DNA of 64,000 nt from Phycisphaerae bacterium (GTDB lineage Bacteria > Planctomycetota > Phycisphaerae > UBA1845 > CAIVHJ01): NCBI GenBank assembly GCA_022072405.1, contig JAJVHX010000007.1:164522-228521 (forward strand), given 5' to 3'. A model generated the notes under the pieces. That model did not search any database and had not been told where the DNA came from. It saw only the letters and a program-made list of their open reading frames with translations. Shown here in pieces: positions 17,733 to 26,399 of this stretch. Every line of letters begins with the position of its first letter. The first letter of the stretch is position 1. Both the position numbers and the translations under genes were made by a program.

Positions 17733-18488
17733 GTGAGCGTGTCTATGGGAGCATCGCTGGAGGCACTGCAGACGCTACAGCAGGTCCAGATCAAGTTGAC
17801 GGCGCTGCGTTCCAAGATCGAAGCCCGTCGTAAGCAGGTCGCGGTTCATCGCCGCAAATTCGCCGAACTGGAAAAGCAGGTCACCGCCAGACACGACACG
17901 GTGATGAAACAGCGCTCGGCCATCGGTCAGGTCGAACTGGAGATCAAATCACGCGAAGCCGAAGTCACCAAGCTGCGCAACGCACTCAATACTTCCAAGA
18001 GCAATAAAGAATACGCCACCATCCTCACCCAGATGAACACCGACAAAGCCGACTCCAGCAAACTGGAGGATCGCGTGCTGCAGATGATGACGGAACTCGA
18101 TCGCCTGCGGGCGGAGCATGATCTGGTGGTGAGTCAGCTGGAAAAAGAACGGCAGGTGGTGTTGAACGCCGAACAGACCGCGGAAGCCTTTGCCCGTGAT
18201 TCGCATCAGGAGCTGTCCGCGCTGGAGGCCCAGCGGGCCCGGGCGTCGGAAGGCATCCCGTCCAGTGTGCTGCAGGTCTTTGAGCGGGCCTGCGAACGGC
18301 ATGAAGGTGAAGCGCTGGCGGCCGTCATTCAGCCCCATCCCAAACGTCAGGAATATATCTGTGACGGCTGTAATATGGGTGTGACGCTGGAACAATATCT
18401 CTCGCTGCTCCACAGCCGCGATGACATGCAATGTTGCCAGAGTTGCGGCCGGATACTCTACGCCGATCTGAGCCTGGCCCGATCCTGA
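17733..18488 (+). CDS. Coiled-coil protein with C-terminal zinc ribbon (DUF164/CT398-like)
   Basis: A long heptad-rich coiled coil (about residues 8-165) is followed by a four-cysteine zinc ribbon: C210-x2-C213 and C235-x2-C238. This is the COG1579 arrangement; the Chlamydia homologue CT398 has a coiled-coil hairpin and binds sigma-54 and secretion components. A GTG at 17733 is the first possible start, with GTG at 17739 and ATG at 17745 as alternatives. No strong SD picks among them. A TATAAT at 17692-17697 is nearby. The gene directly precedes an RNase H-like gene (28 bp gap). Confidence 0.82.
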   Translation: MSVSMGASLEALQTLQQVQIKLTALRSKIEARRKQVAVHRRKFAELEKQVTARHDTVMKQRSAIGQVELEIKSREAEVTKLRNALNTSKSNKEYATILTQMNTDKADSSKLEDRVLQMMTELDRLRAEHDLVVSQLEKERQVVLNAEQTAEAFARDSHQELSALEAQRARASEGIPSSVLQVFERACERHEGEALAAVIQPHPKRQEYICDGCNMGVTLEQYLSLLHSRDDMQCCQSCGRILYADLSLARS

Positions 18489-18516
18489 CCGGTCTGCTCC
18501 ATGTACTGAGACACTT

Positions 18517-19290
18517 ATGCCCTTTCTTTTATTTTGTGATGGTGGTGCCCGGGGGAATCCCGGTCCGGCGGCGGCGGGAGTCGTCCTGCAGGAAGCCAAC
18601 GGTCGGACGCTGCTGGCAGCGGGTTACCTGCTGGGTGAGCTGACCAACAACCAGGCGGAGTACAGTGCGCTGATGCTCGGACTGCAGGCGGCAGTCCGGT
18701 GGCAGGTCGATGATCTGCAGATTCGCAGTGACAGCGAACTGATGGTGCGGCAGCTGCTCGGCCAGTATCGCGTCACTTCGCCGCAACTCAAACCCTATTT
18801 CGAAGATGTGCAGCGGGCCTTGCTGCGGATCGATTCCTGGCAGATCGAGCATATCCCGCGCGAAGCCAACAGCCACGCCGATCAACTGGTCAATCTGGCG
18901 TTGGATCGCGGTGAGGATGTCGTGCAGTCTCAGCTGGGTCCCGGACCACCGCAACTTTCGCCCGATGAAGCTGGTCGTTCCACCGGTAACGACGTGGAGA
19001 TCGCGCCGGCGACGGATGTCATTCTCGCCCGAGTCGTGCGTAGCGGTGATGTAGCGCGCGGCTGCGGGGGCTGTACAACCGGGCAGCAATTCCGTTTTGC
19101 ACAACTGACTCCTGCGGAGTTGTGTCTGGCGGCGGCGGCGGTGCTGATCCCGCGTGTGGTGGCGCTGCGGAATGGTGATGATGATCGTCCGGAGAGTGCC
19201 GTCGATTGGCCCCTGATCATTGATTCACCCTGCGGGGCCCGATTCGAATTATCCCAACCTGCTGCAAATGATGCAGCCCGTCCTGCCTGA
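18517..19290 (+). CDS. RNase HI-like protein with C-terminal extension
   Basis: The first 130 residues form an RNase H fold with the acidic catalytic set D8 (LFCDGGARGNPGPAA), E48 (NNQAEYSAL), D72 (RSDSELMVRQL) and D122 (REANSHADQLVNLA). It would cleave RNA in RNA-DNA hybrids. A further 125 residues follow that I do not recognise. They contain a cysteine cluster, GCGGCTTGQQF, and an alanine-rich helix. The extension is nearly as long as the catalytic domain. The gene follows the zinc-ribbon coiled-coil gene at short range, so the two are probably co-transcribed. Confidence 0.85.
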   Translation: MPFLLFCDGGARGNPGPAAAGVVLQEANGRTLLAAGYLLGELTNNQAEYSALMLGLQAAVRWQVDDLQIRSDSELMVRQLLGQYRVTSPQLKPYFEDVQRALLRIDSWQIEHIPREANSHADQLVNLALDRGEDVVQSQLGPGPPQLSPDEAGRSTGNDVEIAPATDVILARVVRSGDVARGCGGCTTGQQFRFAQLTPAELCLAAAAVLIPRVVALRNGDDDRPESAVDWPLIIDSPCGARFELSQPAANDAARPA

Positions 19291-19345
19291 AGCGGCCTCT
19301 GATCGATCAGACGGCCGAGTATTTTGCTGTAGGCCCATCAGTCAG

Positions 19346-20815
19346 TTAATAAGCTGAAGAGCGCGGGGGCTTCCTGCGGTTTTGATTCATATTCATGATC
19401 TTGTTGAATACCTCTGGTGGTGGCGGCGCCAGATCAGGCAAGGAGCCGGCGTTTTCAAAATCATACATGGGCACCTGCTCGGGGACGGGAATGGTTTCGA
19501 GGTGGCGCATGGCCATGACCGGGGGTGGATCGCTTATGGTGACGCCCTGGAAATTCGGCGTGAAATCAGGGAATATCTGGCTCAACTGGTTATTGCCCAG
19601 CCGCTGCTGCACCACTTCCGCCAGGATGTCTCGGTAATCAATGGTGATGGCCAGATCCTGCCCCTGATAGAGTTCACCGGGGTCCAGTCCCGGCCATTGG
19701 GTCATCACTTGACCCCCGGAAATGTGTTCACCCATTACAAACATGACATTGCCATAGCCATGATCGGTGCCGGCACTGGCGTTTTCTGCGACGTTGCGGC
19801 CAAACTCCGACATCACGATCGTCGTAACCCGATTCATACCCGCGGAAGCGAGATCGAGATGAAACGCCGCCAAACCAGCCGCCAAAGAGCCCATCACCGT
19901 CGACATGTAGCCGTCGACCGGATCCTGATCGGAATGGGTATCCCATCCCCCCAGATCGATGGTGATCGCTTCCACGCCCACCTCCTCCCGGATCAGGGCG
20001 GCGGAAGATTTCAGAGAGTTACCGAAACCGCTCGACGGATAAACCGCCCCGCCTGCCGGTACGTATCCGGTAAAATTGATGGCGCCCAACATCGCCAGGG
20101 TGTTCTGCGTATTGATAGCTGCAGCGTGCAGGGGGTCACCGACCAGGTCGTACAGATAATCCAGATACTGCAAGCGCAGTGCTTTGGTACTGGCCGCGCC
20201 CTTCAAGCCAAACGTGCTGGGATTCTGGATCGGCAGCGACAGCCCCGCACCCAGCAGGGAGGTCGGCAGGCTGATCGCTCCAATGCCGGCGGCCCGCAAG
20301 ATCGGGCTGGGGATCAGTGGTGGAATGGTCATTAAATGCCGGGCCAGCCAGCCGGTGTCCAGGTGCGAGTCCCAGGCTCCTTTTTCTGAAAATTCCTGAT
20401 TGTCAAAATGGGAACGGTTGCCCTCGATGATCCCGCTGGCCTGAATGACGCACAGATGGCCCGCGTTGTAAGCCGTCATTAACGGGCTCATGGCCGGCGG
20501 AAATCCGAAAAAGCCATTCAGATCAATGGCATGGTTCGGGTCACCGCTGTCCGGACGCGGAATGGCGATCGTCGGCCGCAGTGCGTAATAACGATCTTCG
20601 GCATAGGGTACGCACATGCTCAATCCGTCGCAGCCGCCGCGCAGATAAATGAACACCAGCACGTCGCGATCAAAATCATCCTCGGCAAAAACCACCTTGG
20701 GCAACCAGGCGGGCGCCGTCGCCGCCAGCACCGCCGCACTGCCCGTACCCAGAAATTGCCGGCGCGTCACCTTTTGATACTCTTGACACCCGCACTCGGG
20801 ATGATGTTCGTTCAT
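19346..20815 (-). CDS. DUF1501 secreted protein (Tat signal)
   Basis: The ATG at 20815 is preceded by GGAG at 8-9 bp (GGTGGAGATATTGTC). It leads into a Tat signal (VTRRQFLGTGSAAVLAATAP) after an N-terminal Cys-containing segment (HHPECGCQEYQ). The mature domain has VFIYLRGGCDGLSMCVPY, DNQEFSEKGAWDSHLDTGW and TIVMSEFGRN...DHGYGNVMFVMG, which are DUF1501 hallmarks and sulfatase-like in fold. The N-terminal extension before the Tat motif is longer than usual. It starts 29 bp after the DUF1800 gene on the same strand; these two families are regularly encoded together in planctomycetes. Substrate unknown. Confidence 0.92.
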   Translation of the reverse strand: MNEHHPECGCQEYQKVTRRQFLGTGSAAVLAATAPAWLPKVVFAEDDFDRDVLVFIYLRGGCDGLSMCVPYAEDRYYALRPTIAIPRPDSGDPNHAIDLNGFFGFPPAMSPLMTAYNAGHLCVIQASGIIEGNRSHFDNQEFSEKGAWDSHLDTGWLARHLMTIPPLIPSPILRAAGIGAISLPTSLLGAGLSLPIQNPSTFGLKGAASTKALRLQYLDYLYDLVGDPLHAAAINTQNTLAMLGAINFTGYVPAGGAVYPSSGFGNSLKSSAALIREEVGVEAITIDLGGWDTHSDQDPVDGYMSTVMGSLAAGLAAFHLDLASAGMNRVTTIVMSEFGRNVAENASAGTDHGYGNVMFVMGEHISGGQVMTQWPGLDPGELYQGQDLAITIDYRDILAEVVQQRLGNNQLSQIFPDFTPNFQGVTISDPPPVMAMRHLETIPVPEQVPMYDFENAGSLPDLAPPPPEVFNKIMNMNQNRRKPPRSSAY

Positions 20816-20844
20816 GACAATATCTCCACCGTGTCTGCAACCGT

Positions 20845-22362
20845 CTAATACATCTGAAAAGCCGGGCACGCCAGGGCCATCGCCACCGCTTCCTGCGGAT
20901 TGGTCAGATATTTGCTGCCCTGGCTGGTGATGAAATTCTTCAGCACCTGGCGTTGCGCGGTCGGCATGCTGGCTGCGAAAAACTGCCGATCAATTTTGCC
21001 GATCAGTTCTTCTGCATTCAGGCAGCCCGTGCAGAAGGAGAGGTTCGCCGAGACCGTTCCGATCTGCCCGCTTAACAGGGCAAAGGCAAAGTTCCAGCGT
21101 GACAACAGGGCATGGCCCCAGAAATCCAGGCTGTCGGGATAGCCGTTTGGCGGATTCCAGTTATAAGGAACCTGACCGAGTGGATCCAAGCCCTGCGATT
21201 TCAGCGTCATCGGGTTACCTACCGTGACGTTTAACCCGCGCATGATCGACAGCGCCAATTCGTAGGGACGTTTTAATTTTTCCGCCGGAATGAAGCCCGT
21301 CGGCATCGGCTGCAGCAATTCAAAGATCTTGCGGATCATGCTGGGGATATGGCCGTCGGTGTTCTGGTACACCTGTACCACCTGGTTTACTTCCGCTTCC
21401 GTGGGGTTGTAACCCATCAGCCAGCGACACATTTTGTAGGAGACGAACTGGATGGTGGACGGATGGTGAGCCAGTATGTCCAGCACCATCTCGCCATCCT
21501 GAATTCCTCCGCCCGCCGGTATGACATGACCCAGTACGACTTTCTGATTGTTGTCATGCCAGGTGGGGCGGTAATAGAACGTGCCAGCCAGCTCATCATC
21601 TTCCCAGGGGTAGTACCAGCTCCAGCCCGTAAAACAGCGGGCCACTTCCTCCACATCGTCCTGCGTATACCCGCCGTCAACTCCCAGCGTGTGCAATTCC
21701 ATCAGTTCACGGGCATAGTTCTGATTGGGATGCGTTTTGTAGCTGGTATCGTTATTCAGATAGGCGAGCATGCACGGGCTGTAGGCGGTGGCTCGTAACA
21801 GTTCGGGGAAGTAGCCCAGGGCATGCTGGCGGATGCAGTCACGATCATAGTAGGGTTTAAGTTCCACGCCCCAGCTGGCGTTGATCGACGTGTTGAAGTG
21901 ATCCGTCCAGAAGATCACCATGCGTTCAAACAACTGTCGCGTGGAGTATATCTGGCGAAGAAAGGTAGCGCTGTAGAACGAATTATATTTGGTCGAATAG
22001 TCGAGGTTAATGAATAAGGCCGGTGGTAAATCGAGGGCCGGATAATCGGTCAAACGGTCCAGCAAATCGGGGTTTTCTACAATCGCCTGATAATCAAGCT
22101 GGTATTCCAGGTATTCGGTCTGCCCGAGTTGTTTGTAGCGGAGTAGTTCCTCGGGCGTTACCGCGAGCGTCATCCGTTGCAGTCGTTGATAGGCGAGTTG
22201 CAGGCTGTTAAACCAGTTGGCTCGGGTGATATCCCGATCCGCTTCCTCGGCGCGAGCCTGGGCGGCTCCCGAGCCCACAAGTGAGGCCAGTATTCCGCCG
22301 GCGAGCAGTTGGCGACGCGACTTAATGGCTTCGGAGGCACTGGTCTGCGGAACTATAGACAC
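20845..22362 (-). CDS. DUF1800 secreted protein (Tat signal)
   Basis: I favour a GTG start at 22362 with GAGG spaced 5 bp upstream. It puts a Tat signal (KSRRQLLAGGILASLVGSG) close to the N-terminus of a 505-residue product, the family's usual length. An ATG at 22446 and an in-frame opening to 22647 are alternatives. The DUF1800 core is visible in ERMVIFWTDHFNTS, NYARELMELHTLGVDGGYTQDDV and FTGWSWYY. It is first of a two-gene operon with DUF1501. A family-1 palindromic element (copy B) lies about 300 bp upstream. Confidence 0.88.
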   Translation of the reverse strand: MSIVPQTSASEAIKSRRQLLAGGILASLVGSGAAQARAEEADRDITRANWFNSLQLAYQRLQRMTLAVTPEELLRYKQLGQTEYLEYQLDYQAIVENPDLLDRLTDYPALDLPPALFINLDYSTKYNSFYSATFLRQIYSTRQLFERMVIFWTDHFNTSINASWGVELKPYYDRDCIRQHALGYFPELLRATAYSPCMLAYLNNDTSYKTHPNQNYARELMELHTLGVDGGYTQDDVEEVARCFTGWSWYYPWEDDELAGTFYYRPTWHDNNQKVVLGHVIPAGGGIQDGEMVLDILAHHPSTIQFVSYKMCRWLMGYNPTEAEVNQVVQVYQNTDGHIPSMIRKIFELLQPMPTGFIPAEKLKRPYELALSIMRGLNVTVGNPMTLKSQGLDPLGQVPYNWNPPNGYPDSLDFWGHALLSRWNFAFALLSGQIGTVSANLSFCTGCLNAEELIGKIDRQFFAASMPTAQRQVLKNFITSQGSKYLTNPQEAVAMALACPAFQMY

Positions 22363-22906
22363 AGTATCCTCGGCGCGTGGATTCCACTCCGTTAAGTTAT
22401 TCACTCGAATACTCCAGGAAATGCAGGCCGAGAGAATATCGGCCATCCCAAGTCCGGTCCACCCTTGGTGATGAGTCGAATCACCACCACGATCAATCAT
22501 CTTAAATAATACGGATATAGTCAAGTTAATATGTGGGGTGAAGATTAGTGAATGGTCTAATTTTAAGGGATATGCAGAGAGGGGGAATCCGATCGCTGAA
22601 CAGGTCCATGATCTTTGTCGATTTTTTTCAGGGGTTTGTTGATCCAATCACAAACTTCTGTACGGTTAAAGTTTCACCGAGCCGCGACCGTCAGGGAGCG
22701 GTATTCATGATTTTTTGATCGATTATGATTCAAACTTTACCCGTACCCAATCTTCGGTCTCATTTTCAACCGAATGGATCGAGGGCGCACATTAAAATCA
22801 GATCACTCATCGATGAATGAACTGGTATCCGCGTGGTGTATGGATGTTAAATCGAAGAAGGGAATGAATCACAGTCGGCAGAGTCAATAACCGGTGTTAA
22901 GGTGAT
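22363..22906. other. Intergenic region with a family-1 element
   Basis: About 540 bp lie between the FlgM-like gene stop and the DUF1800 start. The only structured content I see is copy B of the family-1 palindrome at 22660-22746. If the DUF1800 gene starts at 22446 instead, 84 bp of this stretch become coding. Open frames elsewhere are short and not protein-like. Confidence 0.5.
22660..22746. repeat. Family-1 palindromic element, copy B
   Basis: Outer arms are GTACGGTTAAAGTTT at 22660-22674 and AAACTTTACCCGTAC at 22732-22746, matching at 14 of 15 positions. The core GAGCCGCGACCG then GGGAGCGGT follows the left arm. Relative to copy A, the T to G change in the left arm is matched by A to C in the right arm, so pairing is kept. 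Confidence 0.88.
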
Positions 22907-23119
22907 TCAATCCAGATCATCGGACTCCTCTTGCGTCTCTGCGGAGACGCGAGTAGTCAACCGGCCCATCAGTTCCAGAAATTGGCCGTCAACGTCATAC
23001 TCACCGGTCATGATCTGTCGACGAAGCTGCTGAACGCGCGCCAGTCGCTGCGAGGTGTCCGCTTCGGAATGAGCTTCATATTCGAACAATCCGTCAGAAT
23101 CGTCATGGTGGTAAATCAT
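22907..23119 (-). CDS. Small FlgM-like protein
   Basis: The 70-residue acidic peptide contains RLARVQQLRRQIMTGEYDVD, which fits the conserved FlgM segment V..IR..I..G.Y.VD of anti-sigma-28 factors. FlgM binds the flagellar sigma factor until it is exported. No flagellar gene is nearby, so the regulatory partner is unclear, and the match rests on one short motif. The N-terminus has a HHDDSDG run and the C-terminus is Glu/Asp rich. It is transcribed toward the DUF1800 gene. Confidence 0.6.
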   Translation of the reverse strand: MIYHHDDSDGLFEYEAHSEADTSQRLARVQQLRRQIMTGEYDVDGQFLELMGRLTTRVSAETQEESDDLD

Positions 23120-23427
23120 GTGATCAACCTCGACTGTTCTGAAAATAGCGAGCCAGCTTGATCCTGGCTGGTCGTGAAAATGTCTCTTTATTATGTATCG
23201 ATTAATCGACTATTTTGACTCGATTCCTTTTTATTTACGGACCCTGTACCCTCGTTGTATCCTCTTCACGAACTACAGAAATCAATGGGGTGTGGTACGA
23301 TTTAACTCCGCGACTCTCCCCAGGGAATGACGATTGATTTGATTTGTTGCAGTGGAGAGAGAGCAACTAGCCGATACCTGTTCTACCGGTTCGCCGGGCG
23401 CGTCCTGAGGAAAGGAGGAGTAACCGT
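23120..23427. other. Intergenic region upstream of the amidase
   Basis: About 300 bp between divergent genes. The far right end holds the strong ribosome-binding site AAAGGAGGAG (23411-23420) of the amidase gene. The stretch near 23280-23400 is GC-richer than the AT-rich left half but shows no RNA fold I can name. Confidence 0.45.
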
Positions 23428-24159
23428 TTGAACCTAAACAGCCTGGTCCAGCGTCATGCGCAGGTGGTGCGTATTATGGAACGGCTGTCGGTCTCGACGG
23501 TGTTGCTGGCTTTTTCCAGCAGTATCCTCTTTGGTTGTCAGGGCAATTCGCGGGCGGGCTGGGGTCTGCCCGATCCGGTACTGGTGCGACGACCCACGCC
23601 GCAACCGGATGTACCGCTGCAAAAGCAAGCGCCCAAGCCGGCAGCGCCGGTCAACAAAGACACCCGCACCGCCATGCAGAAGCTGATCGCACCGCCGGGC
23701 GGTATCAATCGCGCGTGGAAATATATTGTGGTTCACCACAGCGCCAGCGCAAAGGGCAACGCCTCCACTTTCAATCAGGCCCATCTGGCTCGCGGGTGGG
23801 ATGAACTGGGCTATCATTTTGTCATTGGTAACGGCAGTGGCTCGGGTGACGGGCAGATTGAAGTCGGTTCGCGCTGGATCAAGCAGAAGCACGGAGCACA
23901 CTGCAAGACCGCCGACAATCGCTATAACGACTATGGCATCGGAATCTGCCTGGTAGGGAATTTTGACGAAACTCAGCCCACGGCGGCACAGCTGAAATCG
24001 CTGGAAGCGCTGGTCGAGGAATTGATGAGCAGTTGCCAGATCCCTGCCGGTAACGTGGTGGGGCATGGTCAGGTGCAGGGTACACATACGCATTGTCCCG
24101 GAGCCACCTTTTCAGTGGCCAATTTCCGGCAGCGGCTTAACAGCTTCGCCCAACGTTGA
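23428..24159 (+). CDS. N-acetylmuramoyl-L-alanine amidase (PGRP/amidase_2) lipoprotein
   Basis: A TTG start at 23428 follows AAAGGAGGAG by 7 bp and is therefore preferred. The product has a hydrophobic N-terminal segment with lipobox-like LFGC (C37), a Pro-rich linker, then a zinc amidase domain. Predicted ligands are H103 (VVHHSA), H213 (GHGQVQ) and C223 (THCPG). The conserved YHFVIGNG and GIGICLVGNFD strands are present. It would cut the bond between MurNAc and the stem peptide on the outside of the inner membrane, in peptidoglycan remodelling or recycling. Confidence 0.87.
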   Translation: MNLNSLVQRHAQVVRIMERLSVSTVLLAFSSSILFGCQGNSRAGWGLPDPVLVRRPTPQPDVPLQKQAPKPAAPVNKDTRTAMQKLIAPPGGINRAWKYIVVHHSASAKGNASTFNQAHLARGWDELGYHFVIGNGSGSGDGQIEVGSRWIKQKHGAHCKTADNRYNDYGIGICLVGNFDETQPTAAQLKSLEALVEELMSSCQIPAGNVVGHGQVQGTHTHCPGATFSVANFRQRLNSFAQR

Positions 24160-24413
24160 TAATCAGCCTGGTCATTTCTTAGAACCGGGCTATAAGGGCC
24201 TTATCATCATGCCGGACATAGCAGATAGGTTGAACAGACCCCGGCTGGTGTTGAGGGATACTGGAGATGGGTTAAACCGTAGGGAATAAATAGTCGATGT
24301 TTATACCAATCTGAAGTTACTACTCGCCCCGGCTGTTCGGCACGGTGTGCGTCACGGTCGTGCCCAAGCCGTCTGGTCGATTTGGAAAATTGCGGAACAT
24401 GAGGAGCATGCGG

Positions 24414-24656
24414 ATGTATAAACACAATTGGCTGCGGAAGGTAATGGTCGTACTGATGCTGGTTGGGATGGGTGGAACCACGTTTCAGCTCAGCGGCTGC
24501 GATCAAGCCATTCGTTCGACAGTGCTGACGGGATTAAATGGAGCAACCGATACGTTGCTGTTATCGCTGACCAGCGCGTTGTTCCAGTCGCTGGATCAAA
24601 CCGGCCAGGATGACGAACTGACCGGCGACCTGACCGGCGGGACGACGACGCAGTAA
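24414..24656 (+). CDS. Mini-lipoprotein, paralogue 1
   Basis: The ATG at 24414 has GAGGAG 8 bp upstream, which is better placed than for the ATG at 24408. The 80-residue product has a basic N-terminus, a hydrophobic signal and lipobox QLSGC. The mature part is a single amphipathic stretch (VLTGLNGATDTLLLSLTSALFQSL) and a Gly/Thr-rich tail. It is clearly paralogous to the product of 24852-25088 (FQL-x-GC, TGL, then a helix with LF). Function is unknown; similar short lipoproteins occur in planctomycete genomes as far as I know. Confidence 0.68.
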   Translation: MYKHNWLRKVMVVLMLVGMGGTTFQLSGCDQAIRSTVLTGLNGATDTLLLSLTSALFQSLDQTGQDDELTGDLTGGTTTQ

Positions 24657-24748
24657 TTTTTCGTCCCGTTGGATCGTTTTTTTGAAAATATCAGACCGGC
24701 TCCTTCTGCTTCTCGCGGGGCGGTAGGGGCTGTTAAGCAATCTTCTAA

Positions 24749-24777
24749 GCTCAGGCAGTAGTGCCTGGGCTTTTTTT
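24749..24777 (+). terminator. Rho-independent terminator
   Basis: A 9-bp stem, GCTCAGGCA-GTAG-TGCCTGGGC with one G-U pair, is followed by seven T at 24771-24777. It separates the first mini-lipoprotein gene from its paralogue, which therefore probably has its own promoter. Confidence 0.85.
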
Positions 24778-24851
24778 ATGCCACTGACCGCCAACTGGTG
24801 TGTAGAATGTCCCGGAGGTATGATCGTGAGGCAATTGGTGGAGGGCGGGAC

Positions 24852-25088
24852 ATGATGGTTAAACAGCGGGTGCGGAAGTGGGCCTGGATGACTATGCTGC
24901 TGAGCGGTGGGATGATGTTTCAGTTAGAGGGTTGCAATCCCAGCGTGAGCGGGGCTTGGCTGACCGGACTGGAAACGGTCTCGCAGACTTTTGCCGATAC
25001 CCTGATTACCTTCCTGTTCGACGGGCTGGGTGAAAACGCGACTACCACGAACAGCACCAATATCAGCAACCTGTTGGGCAGTCTATAA
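24852..25088 (+). CDS. Mini-lipoprotein, paralogue 2
   Basis: The ATG at 24852 follows GGAGGGCGGG. The 78-residue product has a basic N-terminus, hydrophobic signal and lipobox QLEGC. After the cysteine come TGLETVSQTFADTLITFLFDGLG and an Asn/Thr-rich tail. It is related to the product of 24414-24656 over signal, lipobox and helix. The two genes are in tandem but separated by a terminator, so they look like a duplication with separate expression. No function is assigned. Confidence 0.67.
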   Translation: MMVKQRVRKWAWMTMLLSGGMMFQLEGCNPSVSGAWLTGLETVSQTFADTLITFLFDGLGENATTTNSTNISNLLGSL

Positions 25089-25230
25089 TTCAAAGTGCCT
25101 GATATCGTTGCTTGGTCGCGGTGAGTATCAAAACCACAAGTCAGTGCGGGGTGAGAATCTCTCTGACCAAGAATCGCTGTGGTTGCTGTTGTTTCTGGCT
25201 CTGTTCAGAAACACTTCATCTGTTGATCAG

Positions 25231-25377
25231 AACTTAAAAAGCTATTGCATAACTTATCACCGAGCCGCGACCGTCAGGGAGCGGGAATCGGAGTGGTTGC
25301 TTTCTCTACCGCTTCCTCACAGGCGCGGCTTTGAAAACCGGAAGAGGAGTTTATCGAGTTTGGCAATAGTTCTTAAG
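25231..25377. repeat. Family-1 element, copy C, long double-core hairpin
   Basis: Outer arms CTTAAAAAGCTATTGC (25233-25248) and GCAATAGTTCTTAAG (25363-25377) differ in sequence from the other copies but still pair. The forward core at 25263-25284 is followed by an inverted partner at 25309-25330 that matches its complement at 18 of 22 positions. The whole 147-bp stretch can fold into one long hairpin. Confidence 0.82.
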
Positions 25378-25407
25378 TAATACCGGTCAGTTTGAGGACA
25401 TCAGTAT

Positions 25408-25477
25408 GTAGCGGTCGGCGTCTCTGCTGACCGTCTTGAGACTATATTAACGACCGACGCAGCGGTTGGCGGCTACA
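25408..25477. repeat. Two-hairpin palindromic element
   Basis: Outer arms TGTAGC and GGCTACA enclose two small hairpins, CGGTC...GACCG and CCGAC-GCAGCG-GTTGG. It sits in the convergent gap between the second mini-lipoprotein and tsaB, next to copy C. It could be a decayed member of another small palindromic family. Support is weaker than for families 1 and 2. Confidence 0.5.
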
Positions 25478-25513
25478 AGATTTACGTCGGACCGCTGAGC
25501 GACCCCGCATCAT

Positions 25514-26239
25514 TTATCCTGCACCTTGATCTACGGTCCCATGTTTTTTCTGCCACACTTCTTCAGCTTCGGGCAGGCGGAGATAGAGTGGTTGCAGATG
25601 TTGGCGGGCGGTGAATTCGCCGCGCTGGGCTGCTGCCCAGCCGAGAGTGACCACTTCTTCCGCTTTGGGCCACCAATATTCTTCCGGCATGATGGGGTTG
25701 CGGAACGGCGCGATCGCCGACTGATGATAGCGAAGGCCCTCGCCGATCAGAGCCGCGGTCGGACCGACCTCGGACAACAATTCAGCCGGGTGACAGAGTC
25801 GGGCGGCCCGTTGTTCGATATACACTCCATTCATCAGGCGGAAATGGGCGGCGTAGATCTGGGAGCGTTTGGCATCGAGCAGCGTAACCAGTTCAGCCGG
25901 TGGTTGGGGTAAGGACAGGGCATTTCGAGCAATTACCGCCAAAGAAGGCACCGCGACCAGTCGCAATCCGACTGACCAGGCCAGCGTCCGCGCCATACTG
26001 ACCGCTATGCGCAATCCGGTGAAACTGCCCGGACCGATGGATAGGTAAGCCATTTCTAATGAGCTGATGGACCACCTCTGACGCCGGCACAGCTGCTGGG
26101 CGGTGGGCAGTAATTCCTGGGCATGATTATTGGTCGTACGGAATCGCGCCGTCTGCAGTGTATGACCTCCCGCTGCGAGGGCAATACTGCCCTGCTGGCT
26201 CGAGGTTTCCAAGGCGACGCTGCGCTGTTCGGGATTCAT
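25514..26239 (-). CDS. tsaB: tRNA threonylcarbamoyladenosine protein TsaB
   Basis: The 241-residue protein has the ASKHA-fold N-terminal segment ALETSSQQGSIAL, HAQELLPTAQQLCRR and the family signature YLSIGPGSFTGLRIAVSMARTLAW. TsaB binds TsaD and is needed for N6-threonylcarbamoyladenosine at position 37 of ANN-reading tRNAs. The C-terminal part is shorter and more variable, as expected. It is divergent from the phosphoesterase gene at 26400, with a shared 160-bp control region that contains a TATAAT at 26292-26297 for the plus strand. Confidence 0.93.
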   Translation of the reverse strand: MNPEQRSVALETSSQQGSIALAAGGHTLQTARFRTTNNHAQELLPTAQQLCRRQRWSISSLEMAYLSIGPGSFTGLRIAVSMARTLAWSVGLRLVAVPSLAVIARNALSLPQPPAELVTLLDAKRSQIYAAHFRLMNGVYIEQRAARLCHPAELLSEVGPTAALIGEGLRYHQSAIAPFRNPIMPEEYWWPKAEEVVTLGWAAAQRGEFTARQHLQPLYLRLPEAEEVWQKKHGTVDQGAG

Positions 26240-26399
26240 ATCGTTAATTCTATTCGCCCTGCCGTAGAGGTTACAGAGGGCTTTTTTTCGCTATAATACG
26301 CTGGCTTTGAGTTGGCGGCAGGGTGACTCGCCGATCCTGCAGCGAAATGTGGAATCGGCAGTGAATTACGCCGGTACGACCGGCCGATAGAAGTTCATT

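Noticed and set aside
22447..22647. Longer N-terminus for the DUF1800 protein
   Set aside because: The Tat signal with RR near residue 15 of the 22362 start would be buried more than 100 residues into the longer version.
25030..25380. 116-residue plus-strand frame from the end of the mini-lipoprotein through copy C
   Set aside because: It has no SD or family resemblance and mostly reads palindromic repeat sequence.
25408..25477. Rho-independent terminator between the mini-lipoprotein and tsaB
   Set aside because: Hairpins are present but there is no T run next to either one on either strand.
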